33,920 nt of DNA from an uncultured Saprospiraceae bacterium (GTDB lineage: Bacteria > Bacteroidota > Bacteroidia > Chitinophagales > Saprospiraceae). Every line of letters begins with the position of its first letter. The stretch's first letter is position 1. Positions 9,127-19,382 of the stretch are shown here, piece by piece. The position numbers and the translations under genes were made by a program. The notes beneath the pieces are model-generated. The model saw only the letters and a program-made list of their open reading frames with translations. It was not told where the DNA came from and did not search any database. The stretch is taken from the NCBI GenBank assembly GCA_937973945.1, contig CALJIY010000061.1, positions 1 through 33,920 on the forward strand, read 5' to 3'.

Positions 9127-12100
9127 ATGCCAGAGTTTGTACATCTACATTGCCATACCCAATACTCCCTGCTAGATGGTGCCTGCGAAATAGGTACGAT
9201 GATGAAGAAAGCTGCCGATGATGGGCAGAAAGGAATTGCCTTGACCGATCACGGGAATATGTTTGGCGCATTTAAATTTGTTGCCGAAGCAGAAAAAGCA
9301 GGAGTGAAGCCTATTATTGGTTGCGAATTCTACATGGTAAAGGATCGGCATATCAAGCACTTTGCCAAGGCTAAAGGGGAGAAAGATAAGCGGTATCATC
9401 AGTTGTTATTAGCAAAGAACAGAAAGGGCTATGAGAATTTATGTAAACTTTGTTCGCTTGGCTTTATTGAAGGTTTATACTCTAAATTCCCTCGAATAGA
9501 TAAAGAACTGTTGGTACAATATAGCGAAGGTTTAATTGCGACTAGTTGTTGTATCGGTGCGGAAATACCGCAAACCATTTTGCATCATGGTGAAGAAAAA
9601 GCAGAGGAATTACTGAAGTGGTGGATTGATTTATTTGGCGATGATTTTTATATAGAACTACAGCGACATAGAGGTTTAGAAAATATTGACCAATTAGGTA
9701 TCAGCCAAGAGGACATTAATCAGGTTTTAATCAAGTTTGCTAGGAAGTATAATTTGAAATTGATTGCGACCAATGATGCCCACTATATAGATGAAGAAGA
9801 TTCCTTACCGCATGATTTATTGTTGTGTATCAACACCAATAGTTTAGTAGACGAGCAAAAGCGTTTTAAATTTCCGAGTAGTGATTTTTATTTAAAGTCG
9901 CAGAAGGAAATGAATGTCTTGTTTCATGATGTCCCAGATGCAATTGACAATACACTAGATATCTATGATAAGATAGAGAAACTTACTTTAGCCAGAGATG
10001 TATTATTGCCGAATTTCCCGATGCCTGCGGGTTTTGACACACAAGATGACTACTTACGGTATATTACTTTTGAAGGCGCAAAAAAACGATACGAGACGAT
10101 TACGCCTGTCATAGAAGAACGGCTAAATTTTGAATTGGAGGTTATTAAAAAGTCGGGTTATCCAGGTTATTTTTTAATCGTTCAAGATTTCACTACTGTT
10201 GCTAGAGAGATGGGCGTTGCGGTGGGCCCCGGTCGGGGTTCTGCTGCGGGTTCAGCAGTGGCCTATTGTGTGGGTATTACGAATGTTGATCCGATTAAAT
10301 ACGATTTACTTTTTGAGCGTTTCTTGAATCCAGAGCGGGTATCGATGCCCGATATTGATATAGATTTTGATGATGTAGGTCGACAAAAAGTAATCGACTA
10401 TGTGATTGATAAATACGGTAGAAATCAAGTTGCCCAGATTGTTACCTACGGTTCGATGGCTGCCAAATCTTCGCTAAGAGATGTAGGACGAGTTATGAAC
10501 ATCCCATTAGGCGATGTGGATAAAGTGGCGAAGTCTTTCCCTTTAAACTTAGGCGCTACCTTAAATAAAGTTTTGGCGGATGGAGATATCCAGAAAAAAC
10601 TAAAAGGCAAAATGAATTCGGAGGATGTAGAAAAAGCCTACCAATTCAGAACCCTTTCAGAAGGCAAGGATGATACGGGAAAAATGATCCGCTTAGCCAA
10701 GCGATTGGAAGGCTCGATTAGGAATACAGGTATACATGCTTGTGGGGTCGTGATTACGCCAGATGATATTACCAAATACGTTCCTGTAAAAACAGATAAG
10801 AACGCAGAGATGTTAGTCTCTCAATTTGATAATAGTGTAGCCGAAGATGCTGGTTTATTGAAAATGGATTTCTTAGGCTTGAAGACCTTATCCATTATCA
10901 AGGACGCCGTCAAATTAATAAAAGAAGGACATGGTGTAGAGATTGATCCAGATGAAATTCCTTTGGAGGATGAAAAAACCTATGAGTTATTCCAAAAAGG
11001 AGAGACCATTGGGATTTTCCAATATGAATCCACAGGGATGCAAAAATACTTGAAGGATTTACGACCAACGGTCTTCTTGGATATCATTGCCATGAACGCA
11101 TTGTATCGCCCTGGTCCCTTGGAATATATTCCTGAGTTTGTAGAGCGAAAACATGGGCGAAAGCCGGTGGTTTATGACCTTCCAGAAATGGAAGAATATT
11201 TAAAAGAAACCTACGGAATTACGGTTTATCAGGAGCAAGTGATGCTGCTATCCCAAAAGTTAGCTGACTTCTCCAAAGGCGAAGCAGATACCTTGAGAAA
11301 GGCGATGGGTAAGAAGAAGAAAGCCTTGGTAGATAAAATGTGGCCTAAATTTGTAGAAGGTTGTGCAAAGAACGGCCACCCTGAAGAGGTCGTTAAAAAA
11401 ATATGGACCGACTGGGAAGCCTTCGCTTCCTATGCCTTCAATAAATCGCATTCTACCTGCTATGCTTTTATTGCTTTTCAGACCGCCTATTTAAAAGCAC
11501 ACTACCCTGCCGAATTTATGGCATCGGTTTTGACACATAATAAGAGCGATATTTCTAAAGTCACTTTCTTTTTGCGAGAATGCCAACGCATGGAATTGGA
11601 CGTATTGGGTCCAGATATTAATGAAAGTGCCTTGAACTTTACTGTTAATAAAGAAGGACAGCTTCGATTCGGTCTTTCCGCCTTAAAAGGAGTGGGTGAA
11701 GGCCCTGTAGAAGAAATATTAAAAGAAAGAGCCAATGGCCCTTTTACCTCCCCTATTGATTTTATCACACGGCTTAGCTCCAAAGCTGCTAATAAAAAAG
11801 TTGTAGAAAGTTTAATACTAGGTGGTGCTTTTGATTTTTATGAAGGAATGACTAGGGCACAATATTTTGGTCGACCTGAGCCTAATAAAGAAGAAACGTA
11901 TGTGGAAGCTTTTGTCAAATTTGGTAGTAAGATGCAAGCCAAAGATGCCTCTCTTATGCTTTTTGACATTGCAGAACATACCGATGCAGCAGAACCTGCA
12001 ATACCAGACGTCGAACCTTGGCCACTGATCGAAAAATTAACAAGAGAAAAAGAAGTCACGGGTATTTACATTAGTGGACACCCGCTAGATGAATATCGAA

Positions 12101-12654
12101 TGGAAGTGGAGAATTTTGCTACTTGTGGTTTGGATCGGGTAGAAAATTTCAAAGGCCAAACGCTAAAATTAGCAGCCTTTGTTACGAGTGCCAATCATAG
12201 AATTAGTAGAAAAGGAACAGGATATGGCTATTTTACGATTCAAGATTATAATGGCTCTTTAGAATTCCCTCTATTTAGTGAAGATTATCAAAAATTTAAG
12301 CACTTACTAGAAGAAGGACAAGGCGTTTTTATACATGGTAGTTTCCAACAACGCTGGAATAGTGAGGAATATCAATTAAAATTGAGTAAGGTGGAACTGT
12401 TAGAAAGTGTGGCTAGTAGCTTAACGAATTCCATTACGCTCAAAATACCTATAGATCGAATTTCAAAAGAAATGGTCGATGGACTAGATGCGGCATGTAA
12501 AGAACATACAGGAAAGCATAAATTGAAAATTCATCTGTATGATCGAGAAACAAAGAATAAATTGCATTTAATAGCTACCGAACGGCTCGTTAATGCAAAT
12601 AATGACTTAATAAAGGAATTGGATAAGTTAGGAGTTAACTATCAGGTTAACTAA
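9127..12654 (+). CDS. dnaE: DNA polymerase III subunit alpha
   Basis: PHP domain FVHLHCHTQYSLLDGA; VGPGRGSAAGSAVAYC, PDIDIDFDD, YRPGPLEYIPEFVERKHG, FNKSHSTCYAFIAFQTAYLKAHYP. Confidence 0.97.
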   Translation: MPEFVHLHCHTQYSLLDGACEIGTMMKKAADDGQKGIALTDHGNMFGAFKFVAEAEKAGVKPIIGCEFYMVKDRHIKHFAKAKGEKDKRYHQLLLAKNRKGYENLCKLCSLGFIEGLYSKFPRIDKELLVQYSEGLIATSCCIGAEIPQTILHHGEEKAEELLKWWIDLFGDDFYIELQRHRGLENIDQLGISQEDINQVLIKFARKYNLKLIATNDAHYIDEEDSLPHDLLLCINTNSLVDEQKRFKFPSSDFYLKSQKEMNVLFHDVPDAIDNTLDIYDKIEKLTLARDVLLPNFPMPAGFDTQDDYLRYITFEGAKKRYETITPVIEERLNFELEVIKKSGYPGYFLIVQDFTTVAREMGVAVGPGRGSAAGSAVAYCVGITNVDPIKYDLLFERFLNPERVSMPDIDIDFDDVGRQKVIDYVIDKYGRNQVAQIVTYGSMAAKSSLRDVGRVMNIPLGDVDKVAKSFPLNLGATLNKVLADGDIQKKLKGKMNSEDVEKAYQFRTLSEGKDDTGKMIRLAKRLEGSIRNTGIHACGVVITPDDITKYVPVKTDKNAEMLVSQFDNSVAEDAGLLKMDFLGLKTLSIIKDAVKLIKEGHGVEIDPDEIPLEDEKTYELFQKGETIGIFQYESTGMQKYLKDLRPTVFLDIIAMNALYRPGPLEYIPEFVERKHGRKPVVYDLPEMEEYLKETYGITVYQEQVMLLSQKLADFSKGEADTLRKAMGKKKKALVDKMWPKFVEGCAKNGHPEEVVKKIWTDWEAFASYAFNKSHSTCYAFIAFQTAYLKAHYPAEFMASVLTHNKSDISKVTFFLRECQRMELDVLGPDINESALNFTVNKEGQLRFGLSALKGVGEGPVEEILKERANGPFTSPIDFITRLSSKAANKKVVESLILGGAFDFYEGMTRAQYFGRPEPNKEETYVEAFVKFGSKMQAKDASLMLFDIAEHTDAAEPAIPDVEPWPLIEKLTREKEVTGIYISGHPLDEYRMEVENFATCGLDRVENFKGQTLKLAAFVTSANHRISRKGTGYGYFTIQDYNGSLEFPLFSEDYQKFKHLLEEGQGVFIHGSFQQRWNSEEYQLKLSKVELLESVASSLTNSITLKIPIDRISKEMVDGLDAACKEHTGKHKLKIHLYDRETKNKLHLIATERLVNANNDLIKELDKLGVNYQVN

Positions 12655-12662
12655 CTTTATGT

Positions 12663-12702
12663 CTTTATATGTTAAAATATTTGAAAAATTTTACATATAA
12701 AG
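12663..12702. repeat. Hairpin downstream of dnaE
   Basis: ctttatatgttaaaat/attttacatataaag, nearly perfect with one bulge; no T-tract follows. Confidence 0.65.
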
Positions 12703-12738
12703 CCACTATTAGTAATATTTGCCGTTAAGTTCCTAAGA

Positions 12739-12802
12739 GTTTGTTTAAATTTCTACTTCCGGATAATCCGTTCGTACAAATTTTAGACAAGCTATAACAA
12801 AC
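12739..12802. repeat. Nested inverted repeat just upstream of the lytic transglycosylase gene
   Basis: gtttgtt/aacaaac outer arms, aaatttctac/gtacaaattt (9 of 10 pairs) middle arms, cggataatccg centre. Confidence 0.5.
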
Positions 12803-12822
12803 TTTTACCAGACTCAATAATA

Positions 12823-14328
12823 ATGCATTTTTTGAAACACTTCTTATACCTAATTTTACTGTGCTCTTTCAGTAATTTATTTGCACAGACGGATGTACTC
12901 TATCGAGTATCAGGTCCCTCTTATGCTACTACTGTTGCACATACTTTCACAGACGGAGAAGTAATTCCTCGCTTGAGAGCTACAGAAAGTGCGATCCCAA
13001 CACGCTATACGGACGCAGTAAAAGGATATCTAAGAACCTATACCATTAAGAATAGAGCAAAAACGGAACGGATTTTAGGAAAATCAGTGATGTATTTCCC
13101 TATATATGAAGAGCAATTTAGAAAAAGTGGCATCCCTGATGCTTTGAAATATTTATCCGTAACAGAATCCGCTTTGAATCCAGTCGCCATTTCTAGCGCC
13201 AGTGCGGTAGGTTTATGGCAGTTTATGAAAGCAACTGGAAAAGAATATGGTCTTCGTATAGACCAAACGGTGGATGAAAGATCTGATCCACACTTATCAA
13301 CTGCTGCTGCCGCTGCTTATTTAGCTAAACAATATAATAGATTTGGAGATTGGGCACTAGCTATCGCAGCCTATAATAGTGGTCCCGGAAATGTGAGTAA
13401 AGCTATCCGAAGAGGAAGAAGTAAAAATTTCTGGAAGATCAAAAAATATTTGCCAAGAGAAACGAGAAGCTATGTGCCTGGATATATTGCTGCTGCATAC
13501 ATTCTACAACACTATGAAAAACATGGTTTAATTCCACAATATCCAGAAATGGATTTACAATTAACAGAGGCGGTAAAGGTGTATCAGTTTTTGAATTTCC
13601 AAACGGTCTCTGCCATGACGGGTTTACCTGTCAAGACCATAAAGGAATTAAATCCTTCTTTTTTACAAAATTATATTCCTGCTACTCAGAGAGGGTATTA
13701 CTTGATTTTACCTAAACGAGTGATGAATACATTTAAAAGTCAGGTAGCTCGACCAGACAGTAGGCCTGTGTATGCAACAACTACAGCTAATACGCAAGCT
13801 ATTTATACAACGCCAGTCAGTACTAACCCCATTTATACAAATACTAGTTCTAATTTTAATAAAGATAATTATGCGCTTTCTTATCATTATGTACTCCATA
13901 ATGAAAATCTTCACACCATTGCCAAGCAACATAATTGTCATCCTTATCATATTAAAATTTGGAATGATTTAAAAAGTAACTATGTTCAGCCAGGAGATCA
14001 GCTGAAGATCTATACACCGAAGTTTGGCGCTTCAGCAAGCCCTCCAGCTGTCCGCATTCCTAAGAAAAAAATAAATGTACCTAAAATTTCAACCATAAAA
14101 ACGAAAGAACTAGTCTCTCAAAATCCTTCTGATGTAGGCAAAAAGCCGGCAAAAAATAAAATAAAGGCTCGTCGTTATCTTTACCACGTAATTCATAGGA
14201 ATGAAAGTCTAAGAGATATTTCTAAACAGTATCATACTTCTGTACAGCAATTATTAGAGTTTAACAATGTCAAAAGAGGCCGATTACCTATGCCTGGCGA
14301 TAAAATTAAAGTGAAGATAATTGAGTAG
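12823..14328 (+). CDS. Membrane-bound-type lytic transglycosylase (SLT domain plus LysM repeats), MltD-like
   Basis: Signal peptide; GIPDALKYLSVTESALNPVAISSASAVGLWQFMKATGKEYGL; AYNSGPGNVSKAI; two LysM-like repeats YHYVLHNENLHTIAKQHN and YHVIHRNESLRDISKQYHT. Confidence 0.93.
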   Translation: MHFLKHFLYLILLCSFSNLFAQTDVLYRVSGPSYATTVAHTFTDGEVIPRLRATESAIPTRYTDAVKGYLRTYTIKNRAKTERILGKSVMYFPIYEEQFRKSGIPDALKYLSVTESALNPVAISSASAVGLWQFMKATGKEYGLRIDQTVDERSDPHLSTAAAAAYLAKQYNRFGDWALAIAAYNSGPGNVSKAIRRGRSKNFWKIKKYLPRETRSYVPGYIAAAYILQHYEKHGLIPQYPEMDLQLTEAVKVYQFLNFQTVSAMTGLPVKTIKELNPSFLQNYIPATQRGYYLILPKRVMNTFKSQVARPDSRPVYATTTANTQAIYTTPVSTNPIYTNTSSNFNKDNYALSYHYVLHNENLHTIAKQHNCHPYHIKIWNDLKSNYVQPGDQLKIYTPKFGASASPPAVRIPKKKINVPKISTIKTKELVSQNPSDVGKKPAKNKIKARRYLYHVIHRNESLRDISKQYHTSVQQLLEFNNVKRGRLPMPGDKIKVKIIE

Positions 14329-14366
14329 CTATTTATTCCTTGGGATATGTCTAAATCTTAGTACGT

Positions 14367-14406
14367 AAAAAGCCCTTCGGAAATTAAATTTCCGAAGGGC
14401 TTTTTT
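14367..14406 (+). terminator. Rho-independent terminator
   Basis: AAAAGCCCTTCGGAAATT/AATTTCCGAAGGGCTTTT perfect 18-bp arms, followed by further T residues. Confidence 0.9.
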
Positions 14407-14507
14407 AATACGTTGCTTAAAAATGTAATTTAGGGTTCAATCATAGTGCAGGGGTTCTATAAATTATTTTTTTAATTTCTTCCAATATGGTTTTGAAATT
14501 ATAACTT

Positions 14508-14550
14508 AGACATTCTTCCCTTAATTATTATTGCTCAGGCAAGAATGTCT
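14508..14550. repeat. Inverted repeat downstream of the sigma factor gene
   Basis: agacattctt/aagaatgtct perfect 10-bp arms. Confidence 0.55.
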
Positions 14551-14576
14551 AGGCTACTTCCATCCTAGCGAAAGGT

Positions 14577-15110
14577 TTAATAACTAAACCCACTAAGGCT
14601 AGTACTGCTATATCTTTTATGAATTAAATTCTTCAGTTCTTTTCTAGCAAAAAATATCCTACTTTTTATAGTGCCTAATGGTAAGCCCAAATAGTCTGCA
14701 ATCTCTTGGTATTTGTATCCATTGAAATGCATGACAAAAGGAACTTTTATCGTATCATCCAAGCCCTTAATCATTCGCTTCAATTCTCTCATCATTATAT
14801 TAGACTCTGCTTGATTAGACACCACATTCTTGCCAGAGTTGATATAATAGTCATTGTCTGTAGAATCCATAATTGTGTTTGCCTTCATCTTTTTACGATA
14901 GTTATTGATGAAAATATTTTTCATAATTGTAAAAAGCCAAGCTTTAAAGTTGGTACCAACTCTAAATTTTTCCTTATTGGTAATCGCCCGAAAGGCAGTC
15001 TCTTGATATAAATCTTTTGCGTCTTCTGAATTTTTCGTCAAATTATAGGCAAAAGTATTCAAGACGGGAGTCATTTGGTCAAAACGGTCACAAAATTCAA
15101 CTGTAGACAT
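14577..15110 (-). CDS. ECF-type RNA polymerase sigma factor
   Basis: NLTKNSEDAKDLYQETAFRAITNKEKF (region 2) and YQEIADYLGLPLGTIKSRIFFARKEL (region 4). Confidence 0.92.
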   Translation of the reverse strand: MSTVEFCDRFDQMTPVLNTFAYNLTKNSEDAKDLYQETAFRAITNKEKFRVGTNFKAWLFTIMKNIFINNYRKKMKANTIMDSTDNDYYINSGKNVVSNQAESNIMMRELKRMIKGLDDTIKVPFVMHFNGYKYQEIADYLGLPLGTIKSRIFFARKELKNLIHKRYSSTSLSGFSY

Positions 15111-15177
15111 AGGAACGGATTTTTCTTAATTAAGGGATTTCTTCCACAAAATGATTACTAGATCAGTTTTGTTGAAC

Positions 15178-15209
15178 CAAAGATACATCACAGTTAAACA
15201 AAAAACAAA
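15178..15209 (-). promoter_or_regulatory. Bacteroidota-type promoter for the ECF sigma gene
   Basis: Minus strand TTTG (-33-like) then 20 nt then TATCTTTG (matches TAnnTTTG). Confidence 0.65.
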
Positions 15210-15573
15210 AATTATTAATTTTTTTTAAACACTTTTTTCCTTCAATGCATGATTCCACACATCATAATAAATTATAAGTATCTAAAAATCAATTGATTAT
15301 AATTAATTGAGTGTTGATTTATGAAAATATATTATTTTCAGAAAAAATTGAAAGTTTATACAAAAAAGACCTATAATCAACTAATAAAACCTGATTATAG
15401 AAAACTGTTAAACAAAATGGACTGTATTAGGGTCCACAATTGAGATAAAATATTTATTATTTGGGCAATAAATGAAAGAGTGTTAAAAATCTAGATTTTT
15501 ATTTGACAGTGCAATATTAATTTCTTAGATTAAGTTTAATAAACAACCTTAATTATCTAACTAAATACTACAT

Positions 15574-15807
15574 ATGGAGCAATCCTTTACACAAAATGAT
15601 TTAATTAAATACATCTACAAAGAAACTTCTCTTACAGAAACGCTTGAAATCGGAGCGGCATTAGAAGAAGATTATAATTTGAAGGAGCAATTTAAAGCAC
15701 TTATGGCAGGATATGTAAAATTGCCAAAAGCCACCTTTGCACCGACTACTATGTCTCTTCAAAATATTCTGAAGTATAGTTCTCAAAATCTTGTAGAGTC
15801 ACATTGA
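15574..15807 (+). CDS. Small conserved-type protein (77 aa), possible anti-sigma-like partner of the divergent ECF sigma
   Basis: Complete ORF with its own terminator; MEQSFTQNDLIKYIYKETSLTETLEIGAALEEDYNLKEQFKAL resembles small Bacteroidota proteins I recall. No search run. Confidence 0.7.
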   Translation: MEQSFTQNDLIKYIYKETSLTETLEIGAALEEDYNLKEQFKALMAGYVKLPKATFAPTTMSLQNILKYSSQNLVESH

Positions 15808-15829
15808 GCAATATTGCATCAGTGTAAAC

Positions 15830-15865
15830 AAAAGCCCTTAATGGATGGCCATTAAGGGCTTTTTT
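15830..15865 (+). terminator. Rho-independent terminator
   Basis: aaaagcccttaatgg-atgg-ccattaagggctttt followed by T residues. Confidence 0.88.
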
Positions 15866-15888
15866 ATTGTAATTAACTATTAACTTTT

Positions 15889-15992
15889 TAGCTTCAAGCG
15901 ATTCGCATCCCTCCATACACTTTTACTTTCAATATCTGAAAGCCAACGATTGTCAATAAAGTAGGCTGAGTATTTGCTACCGCTTGAAGCTA
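15889..15992. repeat. Inverted repeat flanking an 80-nt interior
   Basis: tagcttcaagcg(15889-15900)/cgcttgaagcta(15981-15992), perfect 12-bp arms; interior hairpin ctttcaatatctgaaag. Confidence 0.75.
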
Positions 15993-16088
15993 ATGGCTAG
16001 TAAGTTCTCCAACTTGACACACAACTGTGTTTAAAAACTAGTATTTTAAACAATTTTAAAAAAAAACCTACAAAAAGTTTTAAAAACC

Positions 16089-16119
16089 TTTGTTTATTTA
16101 AACAAATAAATTATCTTTG
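16089..16119 (+). promoter_or_regulatory. Putative recA promoter
   Basis: TTTG, 19-nt spacer, TATCTTTG (TAnnTTTG), about 50 nt upstream of the start codon. Confidence 0.6.
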
Positions 16120-16168
16120 CTGTATATTACAATCAAAATAGTTATTAATTATACTAAACAATAGCGAA

Positions 16169-17290
16169 ATGTCAAAAGAAAAGGAAGCAAAATTAAAATC
16201 ATTACAGTTAACAATCGATAGATTAGAGAAGACTTATGGTAAAGGAACAGTTATGCGTTTGGGAGACAAACAAGTTGTCCAAGCCGAAGTAATTCCAACT
16301 GGGTCTTTAGGTCTTGATATTGCCTTAGGAATACAAGGACTTCCAAAGGGAAGAGTCGTTGAAATATACGGGCCTGAATCTTCTGGTAAGACAACTTTGG
16401 CAATACATGCTATTGCGGAGTGTCAAAAAAATGGCGGTATTGCAGCTATTGTTGATGCAGAACATGCTTTTGATCGATTTTATGCAGAAGCACTTGGTGT
16501 AGATGTGGAAAGTCTTTTAATCGCACAACCAGATAATGGCGAACAAGCCTTAGAGATTGCAGAGAATTTAATTCGTTCTGCAGCTGTTGATATACTAGTA
16601 ATTGACTCCGTTGCTGCATTGGTTCCAAGAGCAGAAATTGAAGGAGAAATGGGCGATTCTAAGATGGGCTTACAAGCTCGTTTAATGTCTCAGGCGCTTA
16701 GAAAATTGACAGGTACGATCGGCAAAACAGGATGTTGTTGTATCTTCATCAACCAGTTAAGAGAAAAAATTGGGGTGATGTTTGGTAACCCTGAAACCAC
16801 TACAGGTGGTAATGCTTTGAAATTTTATGCGTCTGTTCGATTAGACATTCGTAGAAGTGGATCTGCAATTAAAGATAAAGAAGGTAATGTAGTTGCCAAT
16901 CATGTAAAAGTAAAAGTCAAGAAGAATAAATTAGCTCCTCCTTTTAGAGAAGCAGAATTTGATATTGTTTTTGGTAAGGGTATTTCTAAAGCTGGAGAGA
17001 TTGTCGATCTAGCTGTAGAATATGACATTATCAAAAAGAGTGGTGCATGGTACGCTTATGCTGATGCCAAGATCGCTCAAGGTAGAGAAGCTGCTAAACG
17101 TTTCTTAGAAGATAATCCAGAAGTGGCTTTAGAAATTGAGAATAAGGTAAAAGCTATTGCTTTAGATCTAGGTGGTCCTGAACCAGAGCCAGAAAAAGTA
17201 GTGGAAGAACCTGCTATAAAAGAAGCTAAAGCTGAAAAACCTGCTAAAGCAGATAAGAAGAAAATGTCTAAAAACGGCGTCGCGGAATAA
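16169..17290 (+). CDS. recA: Recombinase RecA
   Basis: [93 protein letters not shown]. Confidence 0.98.
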   Translation: MSKEKEAKLKSLQLTIDRLEKTYGKGTVMRLGDKQVVQAEVIPTGSLGLDIALGIQGLPKGRVVEIYGPESSGKTTLAIHAIAECQKNGGIAAIVDAEHAFDRFYAEALGVDVESLLIAQPDNGEQALEIAENLIRSAAVDILVIDSVAALVPRAEIEGEMGDSKMGLQARLMSQALRKLTGTIGKTGCCCIFINQLREKIGVMFGNPETTTGGNALKFYASVRLDIRRSGSAIKDKEGNVVANHVKVKVKKNKLAPPFREAEFDIVFGKGISKAGEIVDLAVEYDIIKKSGAWYAYADAKIAQGREAAKRFLEDNPEVALEIENKVKAIALDLGGPEPEPEKVVEEPAIKEAKAEKPAKADKKKMSKNGVAE

Positions 17291-17312
17291 TATCCTTAAG
17301 CCATATAAACTT

Positions 17313-17352
17313 AAAATGCCATTTAGATTGTAAATCTAAATGGCATTTTTTA
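17313..17352 (+). terminator. Terminator between convergent recA and accC
   Basis: aaaatgccatttagatt/aatctaaatggcatttt stem; T-rich on + (ttttttatttt). Confidence 0.85.
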
Positions 17353-17373
17353 TTTTATTAGCATTGAAGTTAT

Positions 17374-18717
17374 TTACTCTTTCACAATTTCAAAATTATC
17401 TAAAAATCCTGTGTGAAAATCTCCAGCCTTAAATTGCTCATTATCCATTAATTGCCTATGAAAGGGAACCGTTGTTTTGATACCTTCCACGATAAATTCA
17501 TCTAATGCTCTCTTCATTTTTAAAATACATTCCTCTCTGGTATGTGCTCGACAAATTAACTTGGCAATCATAGAATCATAATAAGGGGAAACGGTATACC
17601 CTGCATATACATGCGTATCTACTCTTACACCATACCCTTTTGAACTATGAAAAGAAGTAACCGTTCCTGGACTCGGTCTAAAGTCATTAAATGGATCTTC
17701 TGCATTTATTCTGCATTCGATGGCGTGCATTTGTGGGTAGTAATTTTTACCTGAAATAGCCTCTCCTGCTGCTACCAATATTTGCTCCTTTATTAAGTCT
17801 CTTTCAATCACCTCTTCTGTCACGGTATGCTCTACTTGAATTCTTGTATTCATTTCCATGAAGTAAAATGCTCCATGTTTGTCTACTAAAAATTCAACAG
17901 TACCAACTCCTTCATAATTAATATACTTACAAGCTTTTACCGCTGCATCCCCCATTCGTTCTCTTAGTTCATCTGTCATAAACGGAGAAGGACTCTCTTC
18001 TACCAATTTTTGATGGCGACGTTGAATAGAGCAATCTCGTTCAGATAAATGAGCTGCATTTCCGTATTGATCTCCAATTACTTGGATCTCAATATGTCGA
18101 GGTTCCTCTATAAATTTTTCTATATAGATACCTCCATTAGCAAATGATGCCTCCGCTTCTTGCTGGGCACTATTCATGGCTGCTTCAAACTCTTCATCTT
18201 TCCAGACAATTCGCATCCCTTTTCCACCACCACCTGCTGTTGCTTTTAATATAACTGGGTAGCCTATTTGCTTTGCTAGATTCAGACCTTGCTTTATATC
18301 TTGTACTAAACCTTCTGACCCAGGCACCACTGGCACACCGGCCTTTATCATGGTATCTTTAGCAGTAATCTTATCTCCCATTTTGCGAATCATATCTGCT
18401 GTAGGACCAATAAACTTAATCCCGTAATCAGAACAAATATCAGCAAAATCTGCATTTTCGGACAAAAATCCATATCCAGGATGAATGGCATCAGCATTTG
18501 TTATTTCTACTGCTGCCATTATTTTAGACACATTTAGGTAGGACTCTTTGGAAGATGGTGGGCCTATACAAACGGCTTCGTCTGCAAATTTCACATGAAG
18601 ACTTTCTCTATCAGCAGTGGAATAGACGGCCACTGTCTTAATGCCCATCTCTTTACATGTACGAATAATTCGCAAGGCAATCTCTCCCCTATTTGCAATC
18701 AATATTTTCTTAAACAT
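17374..18717 (-). CDS. accC: Acetyl-CoA carboxylase, biotin carboxylase subunit
   Basis: [58 protein letters not shown]. Internal ATG 18717 preferred over the track start 18738. Confidence 0.97.
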   Translation of the reverse strand: MFKKILIANRGEIALRIIRTCKEMGIKTVAVYSTADRESLHVKFADEAVCIGPPSSKESYLNVSKIMAAVEITNADAIHPGYGFLSENADFADICSDYGIKFIGPTADMIRKMGDKITAKDTMIKAGVPVVPGSEGLVQDIKQGLNLAKQIGYPVILKATAGGGGKGMRIVWKDEEFEAAMNSAQQEAEASFANGGIYIEKFIEEPRHIEIQVIGDQYGNAAHLSERDCSIQRRHQKLVEESPSPFMTDELRERMGDAAVKACKYINYEGVGTVEFLVDKHGAFYFMEMNTRIQVEHTVTEEVIERDLIKEQILVAAGEAISGKNYYPQMHAIECRINAEDPFNDFRPSPGTVTSFHSSKGYGVRVDTHVYAGYTVSPYYDSMIAKLICRAHTREECILKMKRALDEFIVEGIKTTVPFHRQLMDNEQFKAGDFHTGFLDNFEIVKE

Positions 18718-18739
18718 ATTTAAAGTATTGTACCACATT

Positions 18740-18842
18740 AAGAAATGATGAATGAAAAATGATGAATGATGAATCTAGTGTGCTGTCAATTCTATTTGAT
18801 AGGACAACATTATAAGATTTCTCATTCATCAGTCATCATTTC
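18740..18842. repeat. Imperfect inverted repeat in the accB-accC gap
   Basis: Arms rich in aaatgatgaatga at 18741-18776 and its complement agatttctcattcatcagtcatcatttcc at 18815-18842; direct repeats of gatgaat on the left arm. Confidence 0.65.
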
Positions 18843-19370
18843 CTAGCCATTTGGATCAACTAAGAATAAAGGTTGATCATACTCTACCGGGGAAGCATCC
18901 TCTATTAAAACCTTCACTATCGTTCCACTCACTTCTGATTCAATCTCATTAAATAGTTTCATCGCCTCTACAATACAAACAATATCTCCTACTTCGATTC
19001 GATCTCCTACTTTAGCATATACTGGTTTTTCTGGCGCTGAAGAACGGTAGAAAGTTCCCACTATAGGAGATTTGACTTCTATATAATTTGTGTTTTTAGC
19101 GGCTGGCGTTGGCGTACTAGCTTCAACAGGGGCTGCTGTTTCGACTGCAGCTACTTCCACTGGAGGAGGAGCCTGATAGGTAGGCATCGCTGCAACTGGA
19201 GCAGAAGCTGGTACAGAAATAACTTGCTGAGTAGCAGGTAATACTGGTTTACCTTTGTGGTAATCTTTTGTTCGAATCGTTATTTCGAAGTCTCCTTCTC
19301 TAAGCTTAAATTCAGAGATATCTGTCTTATTAATAAGCTTTATAAGGTCTTGAATATCTTTATTATTCAT
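18843..19370 (-). CDS. accB: Biotin carboxyl carrier protein of acetyl-CoA carboxylase
   Basis: C-terminal biotinyl domain ...IVCIVEAMKLFNEIESEVSGTIVKVLIEDASPVEYDQPLF with EAMK biotinylation motif. Confidence 0.96.
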   Translation of the reverse strand: MNNKDIQDLIKLINKTDISEFKLREGDFEITIRTKDYHKGKPVLPATQQVISVPASAPVAAMPTYQAPPPVEVAAVETAAPVEASTPTPAAKNTNYIEVKSPIVGTFYRSSAPEKPVYAKVGDRIEVGDIVCIVEAMKLFNEIESEVSGTIVKVLIEDASPVEYDQPLFLVDPNG

Positions 19371-19382
19371 TTTACAAGAAAT

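Noticed and set aside
9172-12059. Several minus ORFs (75, 63, 93, 73 aa) inside dnaE
   Set aside because: Shadow ORFs antisense to a clear DnaE coding sequence.
13708-13972. Overlapping ORFs in the lytic transglycosylase linker (80 aa -, 66 aa +)
   Set aside because: Low-complexity Thr/Asn linker produces alternative-frame openings; Ile-rich nonsense composition.
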